From positions 1 to 50,736 of the forward strand of contig JADMJV010000120.1 in assembly GCA_018780265.1 (NCBI GenBank): DNA of 50,736 bases, in the 5' to 3' direction. A model generated the notes under the pieces. That model worked only from the letters and a program-made list of their open reading frames with translations. It had not been told where the DNA came from and searched no databases. This document shows positions 47,101-50,736 of the stretch, in pieces (the first letter of the stretch is position 1; each line of letters starts with the position of its first letter). The translations under genes and the position numbers were made by a program. Source of the DNA: a bacterium (GTDB taxonomy: Bacteria > Vulcanimicrobiota > Xenobia > Xenobiales > JADMJV01).

Positions 47101-47638
47101 GGATGGTGATTATGTTTACATCGATGCCGACCCTCACGATCGACCCTTCCATGGTTGGAAGGATCGACCCAAGGAGGCTCACTATGCTCGCCTGCTGTGT
47201 CGAGCCCGCTACTACCCGGGTACGCCCCGTGGAGTCACCCGCATGTGGCACAATATGTATGGGGCCTGTAAAAGCACCGTGGAGGCGGCGGAAACTCGGC
47301 CCGATCACCTGGCCAAGTCAGAAGAAACCGGCTATCAGTCGCTCTTCCGGCAGGGCAGTCATCAGTCATGCACGCGGGGTTATATCAAGCCCACGCACAT
47401 GACCGACTCGCTGGTGCGCAAAGGCGCTTTTGGTCAGGAAATAGGCAAGGGTTTTGCGGCCGACATCCACTGCCCCACCGGTGCCCCGCGTGAGTCGTTT
47501 GTAAAGATCACCAAGGCCGAAGACGGCGGGATGGACGGCCAAAAATTATGGCGACCGGCCCAATTGGGATATCGCCCTACCTACGAAGACCCGGCGATGC
47601 AACGCTTTCTCAAGGGCGAGTATATCAAGGAGGTTTAA
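44183..47638 (+). CDS. Periplasmic Nar/Nxr-type molybdopterin oxidoreductase, alpha subunit
   Basis: This 1151-residue DMSO-reductase-family type II enzyme carries Mo-bisMGD and an FS0 cluster. It starts with a Tat signal (SRRSILRAMGLAGVTVLAEG), so it works outside the cytoplasmic membrane. FS0 ligands fit C69-x3-D73-x3-C77-x39-C117 (CAPNDTHNC ... CQKG): Cys replaces the usual His and Asp replaces the second ligand. The Mo-ligand Asp277 lies in HTDLPPGHP. From memory, a Cys/Asp FS0 pattern resembles Nitrospira/Kuenenia nitrite oxidoreductase more than cytoplasmic NarG. TTG 44183 follows GGGAGGT. In a nirK/NO-reductase setting, nitrate reduction is the likely direction; nitrite oxidation or another oxyanion cannot be excluded. 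Confidence 0.85.
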   Translation: MSKYSRRSILRAMGLAGVTVLAEGCGKPAVVQLLQPVVVDNPLKDYPSRDWERVYRDIAKVDSSFVFLCAPNDTHNCLLKAEVKNGQIVRIRPTYGFGKATDLYGVKASPRWDPRVCQKGLALPRKFYGDRRVKYPMLRKGFKTWVDQGFPRDPQTGKPPAELFQRGADSWVRSTWDQALEYSAKALKNIAETYSGDKGKNFLLAQGYEPECVEAVGGAGVQTMKFRGGMWLLGVTRITAQYRTANSMALLDAHVRGVKPEEAVGARGFDNYSWHTDLPPGHPMVTGQQTCEWDLCGVEHAKVAVVWGMNWITTKMPDAHWLTEARLKGTKVVVIACEYSATANKADEVVVVRPGTTPALALGIAHQILKNKSYNPAYLKANTDLPLLVRLDNGKLLKGSDLSKNYQNSKLTNYLRVLGNDEKLPPPVKQESPMVKQSLRDEWGDCVVWDLKSGKAQPLPRDFSGAKFKQSGLDPALEGTYTVTLAGGEQIKVTPVFEQVAAVAKTYDAKTCSELTWAPVQAIQSLAKLFSKNKGQILFAMGMGPNQFFNNDLKDRAVFLLAALTENVGKISGNVGSYAGNYRIAQFNGLPCYINEDPFKTQLEPDGELSVKQYWKAESAHYFNHGDKPLRMGKTMITGKTHINTPTKSLMVSNSNSLLGNIKGHYEVVYNTLPKVEFAGCNEWWWTLSCEYVDVVFPVDSWAEFKGPDVTASCTNPFLYVFPESPMPRLFDTRGDIEVASGLAEHLAKLTGDQRFSDYWKFAKKPQVYLQRILDRSNQAKGYRLEDLHDKAKQGIPSLVLSRTYPKVVGWEQGHEGKPWYTKTGRLEFYRDEDEFLAAGENLPVHREPIDSTFYEPNVIVSDPHPLLRPKGPKEYGVDEGQLDGDTRQGRNVVKSWQQLRQTQHPLVAEGQRFIFHTPKYRHGAHTTPVDIDIIDVLFGPFTDMYRRDPRQPYVGEAYVDINPQDAKQIGVEDGDYVYIDADPHDRPFHGWKDRPKEAHYARLLCRARYYPGTPRGVTRMWHNMYGACKSTVEAAETRPDHLAKSEETGYQSLFRQGSHQSCTRGYIKPTHMTDSLVRKGAFGQEIGKGFAADIHCPTGAPRESFVKITKAEDGGMDGQKLWRPAQLGYRPTYEDPAMQRFLKGEYIKEV

Positions 47639-47641
47639 GTC

Positions 47642-48805
47642 ATGCCTAAAGTTTATAACTGGCAGATCGGTCGCGAAATGGAGTTCCCTTATGAGGGCGC
47701 CCGTCCCGACCATCAATTTGCCTACATTTTTGACCTGAACAAGTGTATTGCTTGCCAGACTTGCACCATCGCTTGCAAGACCACCTGGACCGCCGGTAAG
47801 GGTCAGGAAACCATGTTGTGGAATAACGTGGAGACCAAGCCTTATGGTTACTTTCCGCTGGGTTGGGACGTGCGCATTCTGGACAAATTGGGGGCGCAGT
47901 CCTGGGATGGGAACACCTATACCGGCAAGACGCTCTTTGAGGCGGCAGGCAGCGAGGAAATTATTCTTGGCTATTTGCCCGACGACATGGACTACGCCAA
48001 CCCCAACATTGGCGAGGACGACTGCTACGGCATGGACTTCAAGGGTGCCGTAAACGGTAGGGCGGACGGTAGTGGCGGTGCCTATTTCGACGCCGAGCAT
48101 CACAGTTGGATGTTTTATCTGCCTCGCATTTGCAACCACTGCACCTACCCTGGCTGTCTGTCGGCGTGCACTCGAAAGTCTATCTACAAACGGAAGATGG
48201 ACGGCATCGTCTTGATCGACCAGTCGCGCTGTCGCGGCTACCGCGAGTGCGTAAAGGGGTGTCCCTACAAGCGGCCTTTCTTCAATCCGCATACGCGCAC
48301 CAGCGAGAAATGCATCGCCTGCTATCCTTTTGTGGAGCAGGGTCAGCAGCCGCAGTGCGTGACCATGTGCATCGGCAAGATTCGTCTGGCGGGCTACCTC
48401 AACATGCCCAAGGCGGCCATCGTGGACCACCCGATGGACTACCTGGTGCACGAAAAGAAGATTGCTTTGCCGCTCTATCCCCAATTCGGGCTGGAACCCA
48501 ATGTCTATTACATTCCACCGGTTCACGTACCGCCCCAGTTCTTGACACAAATGTTTGGGCCCCGCGTGGAAGAAGCCATCCATACTTATCGCAATGCCTA
48601 CAAGGACCCCAAATTGTTGGGCGCTTTGATGTTGTTTGGCTCGACCGAGAGAATTTTGAAGAGCTTTCGTGTGGAGAAGAATGAAGTCGTGGGCATCGAC
48701 ATGATGAACGGCAGCGAGGCTGTGCGTGTCCCCATTACCGAGCCGACCATGGTCCGTCCCTTCCACGACGCCAACCTGGGCGTATACCGGCATAACATCA
48801 CTTAA
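47642..48805 (+). CDS. Nar/Nxr-type iron-sulfur beta subunit
   Basis: The protein has 387 residues and four cluster motifs: C35-IAC-QTC-TIAC45; CNHCTYPGCLSAC; C197-RGY-REC-VKGC; and CIACYPF...CVTMC. In the third, Tyr200 replaces a Cys, as expected for the [3Fe-4S] cluster next to the heme-b subunit (Trp in NarH, Tyr in some Nxr/Ser types). It relays electrons between alpha and gamma and has no own signal peptide, so it is exported with alpha by Tat. The length is between the short Clr/Ddh type (~330) and NarH (~510). It starts three bases after the alpha stop with AAGGAGG in front. Confidence 0.9.
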   Translation: MPKVYNWQIGREMEFPYEGARPDHQFAYIFDLNKCIACQTCTIACKTTWTAGKGQETMLWNNVETKPYGYFPLGWDVRILDKLGAQSWDGNTYTGKTLFEAAGSEEIILGYLPDDMDYANPNIGEDDCYGMDFKGAVNGRADGSGGAYFDAEHHSWMFYLPRICNHCTYPGCLSACTRKSIYKRKMDGIVLIDQSRCRGYRECVKGCPYKRPFFNPHTRTSEKCIACYPFVEQGQQPQCVTMCIGKIRLAGYLNMPKAAIVDHPMDYLVHEKKIALPLYPQFGLEPNVYYIPPVHVPPQFLTQMFGPRVEEAIHTYRNAYKDPKLLGALMLFGSTERILKSFRVEKNEVVGIDMMNGSEAVRVPITEPTMVRPFHDANLGVYRHNIT

Positions 48806-48815
48806 GGAGGAAATC

Positions 48816-49667
48816 GTGCGTATCTTTCATTGTTTAGCCGCCCTGGCGCTGTCTGGCGCTGCCTGGAGCGCTCCCATCGAGGCCGGTAGTGTGCAGCAAC
48901 AACACAAGACTCTGATCGACCCGACCTCGGCAGTCTGGAACAGTCAGCCCGAGAGCCTGGTCACGATGGCCCCGCAAAACATTGCCAAACCCATCTTGAA
49001 GGAGCCCGTCTTTAAGCAACTCAAAGTTCGCGGTGCGGTTTCTCAGGGCTGGCTCTTTCTGCGTCTGGAGTGGGACGATAAAACCCGCGATGCAGAGTTG
49101 ACGAAAGCACTCTTTACCGATGCCTGCGCGGTGGAGTTCGCCGTCAAGGGTGACGATAAAGATACCAGTCCGTTTATGGGCAACCCGGGTAAGCCCGTTC
49201 AGTTGATCCACTGGAAGGCAATCTGGCAGGATGACATCGAGAAGGGTTATCGCGACGTAGAACACGGCTATCCCAATCTCTACTACGACTATTATCCTCT
49301 GACTAAGGGCAAGAAGGCTCGCGATATTCAGGGGGCGGCTCTGATGTACAATCCGGGCCGATACCTGAACAATCCGGTGTCCCAGGTCGAGCGCAAAGAC
49401 CCCGTAGAGGAGATGGTGGCCGAGGGGTTTGGCACTTCTACCACCCAGACTCATCTGGACGCCAAGGCCTGGGGTAACCACACGGCCGGCCATTGGGCGG
49501 TGGTGCTGGCGCGCCCACTGTCGACGCCGGATCCGGCCGATGCTCAAATCAAGCCGGGTTCGACCATTCCTGTCGCATTCGCGCTTTGGGACGGGGCTAC
49601 CAAGAATCGCGGTGGCCGCAAGCATTTTGCGATGTGGACCGAGCTAAAAGTTGGAGGCGGCAAATGA
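48816..49667 (+). CDS. Heme-b gamma subunit (ethylbenzene-dehydrogenase-gamma-like)
   Basis: This 283-residue protein has a signal peptide (MRIFHCLAALALSGAAWSA) and an EB_dh domain. Met121 in SPFMGNPGKP is the expected axial heme ligand; the other ligand in this family is a Lys (candidate in VQLIHWKAIW or nearby). Gamma subunits of EbdABC, DdhABC, SerABC and NxrABC are periplasmic and hand electrons to cytochrome c. GTG 48816 is set by AAGGAGG; the ORF upstream to 48726 overlaps beta and is rejected. Its TGA overlaps the chaperone ATG (ATGA). Confidence 0.86.
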   Translation: MRIFHCLAALALSGAAWSAPIEAGSVQQQHKTLIDPTSAVWNSQPESLVTMAPQNIAKPILKEPVFKQLKVRGAVSQGWLFLRLEWDDKTRDAELTKALFTDACAVEFAVKGDDKDTSPFMGNPGKPVQLIHWKAIWQDDIEKGYRDVEHGYPNLYYDYYPLTKGKKARDIQGAALMYNPGRYLNNPVSQVERKDPVEEMVAEGFGTSTTQTHLDAKAWGNHTAGHWAVVLARPLSTPDPADAQIKPGSTIPVAFALWDGATKNRGGRKHFAMWTELKVGGGK

Positions 49668-50329
49668 TTGAAGCACGTCTGATCGACACTTTGCGCTATC
49701 TGGCTGTGTCGCTGGCCTTTCCAGACCAGACGCATTTGGACGTGTCAGGTGCCCTGGCCCGGGCCTTACAACTTCCCGAGCACCTCTGGTCGGTCCAACG
49801 CGACGATCTGGAACCCGATTTTCACCGGTTTTTTTCAGGTCAAAAGCGTTGTTCGCCCTATGAGACGGAGTATGGTCCCGGACGCTCCGTGCGCAAGGCC
49901 GTGGAGTTGGCCGACATCGCCGGCTTCTACAAGGCCTTCCACCTGGCCGTTGACCAGCAAGACCCCGAGATGGTCGACCACATTTCGCTGGAGTTGGATT
50001 TTCTGGCCCAAGTGGGCTTCAAGGAACGCTACGCTGAATTGCAGGGCTGGACGGAGCAGGCGGAGATCTGCCAGCAAGCTTACGCCGGGTTCTGGCGCGA
50101 TCACCTGGGGCGGTGGGGTGCTGGTTTTTTCGAAAACCTTCAGTCGGCAGCGCGACCTGGTAGCTATTACCACACCATTGCCGGGCTCGGTTTGGAGTTG
50201 GTCGATAGCGAAGCTCACAGACTGGAGTTCGCCATCGGTCACCTGGAACCCGACCATTCTGAGATTCCAGCCTATGAATGCCTGGGCTGCACTACGGGGG
50301 CCGAGGACGGGGGTTGCTATGCCGTTTGA
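49664..50329 (+). CDS. TorD/NarJ/DmsD-like Tat-enzyme assembly chaperone
   Basis: This 221-residue, all-helical protein is of the TorD family. The pattern FHRFFSGQKRCSPYETEYG (with E-x-Y) and the PEMVDHISLELDFLAQVGFK block (H-x-S-x-E-L-x-F-L) are typical. These chaperones hold the apo-alpha subunit, help cofactor insertion and proof-read Tat export. ATG 49664 overlaps the gamma stop as ATGA; an earlier frame start at 49493 is a shadow. The C-terminus has a Cys cluster (ECLGCTTGAEDGGC) that is not standard for TorD and might bind a metal. Confidence 0.82.
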   Translation: MIEARLIDTLRYLAVSLAFPDQTHLDVSGALARALQLPEHLWSVQRDDLEPDFHRFFSGQKRCSPYETEYGPGRSVRKAVELADIAGFYKAFHLAVDQQDPEMVDHISLELDFLAQVGFKERYAELQGWTEQAEICQQAYAGFWRDHLGRWGAGFFENLQSAARPGSYYHTIAGLGLELVDSEAHRLEFAIGHLEPDHSEIPAYECLGCTTGAEDGGCYAV

Positions 50330-50660
50330 CCCGGGGCAGCCTCCGCAACGCTATCTGCGTTTCGCACAGCGTTATCCCGAACTTTTTGAAGCCTACGAAA
50401 CCTTGGGGAGCCGACTGCGGGAGGCGGGGCCACTTGACGCAAAAACCATTCGTCTGGCCAAGTTGGGTATGGCCATTGGCGCGCGCCTCAAAGGAGCCGT
50501 ATTTGCGCACGCCCGGCTGGCCTTGCACGAGGGCTGCAGCGTCGAAGAAATACGCCACACGGCCGTGCTGGCTCTTTCCACGCTTGGACTGCCGCAGATG
50601 ATGGCAGCGCTGTCCTGGGTAGACCAGGTGGTGGACAACCTGGAGGCGGGGGCGGAGTAG
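50319..50660 (+). CDS. AhpD/carboxymuconolactone decarboxylase-like protein
   Basis: The protein has 113 residues. A CMD/AhpD-type helical core is visible (DAKTIRLAKLGMAIGARLKG, then AVFAHARLALHEGCSVEEI, then RHTAVLALSTLGLPQMM). AhpD enzymes use a CxxC near this helix as redox centre; here the equivalent stretch is AVFAHA with no Cys, while the proton-relay His is kept. A peroxidase role is therefore unlikely. It overlaps the chaperone gene by 11 bases and ends the operon. Its job with the molybdenum enzyme is unknown. ATG 50319 is chosen by overlap and protein content; a longer frame from 49749 is a shadow. From 50661 to the window end I see no gene. Confidence 0.78.
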   Translation: MPFDPGQPPQRYLRFAQRYPELFEAYETLGSRLREAGPLDAKTIRLAKLGMAIGARLKGAVFAHARLALHEGCSVEEIRHTAVLALSTLGLPQMMAALSWVDQVVDNLEAGAE

Positions 50661-50736
50661 GCTGCTAAGGGCCTGTCGCCAAAATAACTCAGGCACATTA
50701 TGGATCAAACCCTGGTAAAATCGAATCGTTCAACCG

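Noticed and set aside
44183..47638. Annotation as cytoplasmic NarG
   Set aside because: It has a Tat signal and the FS0 ligands Cys/Asp instead of His/Cys, and the operon has an EB_dh gamma subunit instead of NarI.
50692..50705. FNR-like half site near the right edge (complement TTGATCCATAATGT)
   Set aside because: Only one half matches; the downstream gene is outside the window, so it cannot be judged.
1..50736. CRISPR arrays, tRNA and rRNA genes
   Set aside because: No regularly spaced repeats and no cloverleaf-like or rRNA-like segments were noticed on reading; a dedicated tRNA/CRISPR scan was not possible.

Overview
The window looks like a chromosomal segment of an uncultured, diderm, moderately GC-rich bacterium. 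GTG/TTG starts are common and genes often overlap by 4 bases. A large SLH-domain porin, an unusual set of hypothetical proteins, and a denitrification gene set unlike that of Proteobacteria suggest a lineage near Cyanobacteria/Vampirovibrionia, Eremiobacterota-Xenobia or Armatimonadota. This taxonomic guess comes from gene style only and is weak.

Region 1 (1-10.5 kb) is accessory and decaying. It holds an XRE-type protein, a cluster of orphan proteins around a C39-like peptidase and a HD-GYP-like/TPR/BTAD (SARP-type) regulator, a DUF433 antitoxin with a degraded toxin, and an L,D-transpeptidase-like protein. Remnants of DUF2461-like and DUF3828-like genes lie between them. Three orphan genes share an upstream box of 11-bp-spaced AACGG direct repeats. 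The region is bracketed by a 57/60-identical direct repeat, at 1-60 and 10507-10566, made of the 3' end of the gene at 10515-11204.

Region 2 (10.5-25 kb) is more ordinary: a Gly/Tyr/Pro-rich secreted protein, a MiaE-like hydroxylase, a mobile-element graveyard (IS91-like transposase, tyrosine recombinase and subtilase scraps at 12.0-12.5 kb), and an overlapping operon coaW-ECF sigma-MaoC-WD40. Then come a zinc-ribbon protein, a PuuC-like aldehyde dehydrogenase, two metallopeptidases, a sodium:solute symporter and a large hydrophilic protein.

Region 3 (25.1-50.7 kb) is a nitrogen-oxide respiration island tied together by FNR/DNR-type palindromes (TTGAY-N4-RTCAW) in front of most transcription units. 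I see none in the first 25 kb. In order: radical SAM/SPASM protein, methyltransferase, second radical SAM protein, cardiolipin-synthase-like PLD protein, FAD oxidoreductase, SLH porin, NnrS, a heme-copper NO-reductase-like operon (small membrane proteins, CuA subunit, catalytic subunit with Gln in place of the active-site Tyr, SCO protein, cytochrome b-ferredoxin-MvhD fusion), a nirK(cytochrome c fusion)-nirV-sco operon, a Crp/Fnr regulator, and a Tat-exported molybdenum enzyme of the periplasmic nitrate reductase/nitrite oxidoreductase type with beta, heme-b gamma, chaperone and an AhpD-like protein.

The likely combined function is stepwise reduction nitrate -> nitrite -> NO -> N2O on the outer face of the cytoplasmic membrane. 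The operating direction of the Nar/Nxr-like enzyme is not decided by sequence. No nosZ is in the window. No tRNA, rRNA or CRISPR array was recognised.
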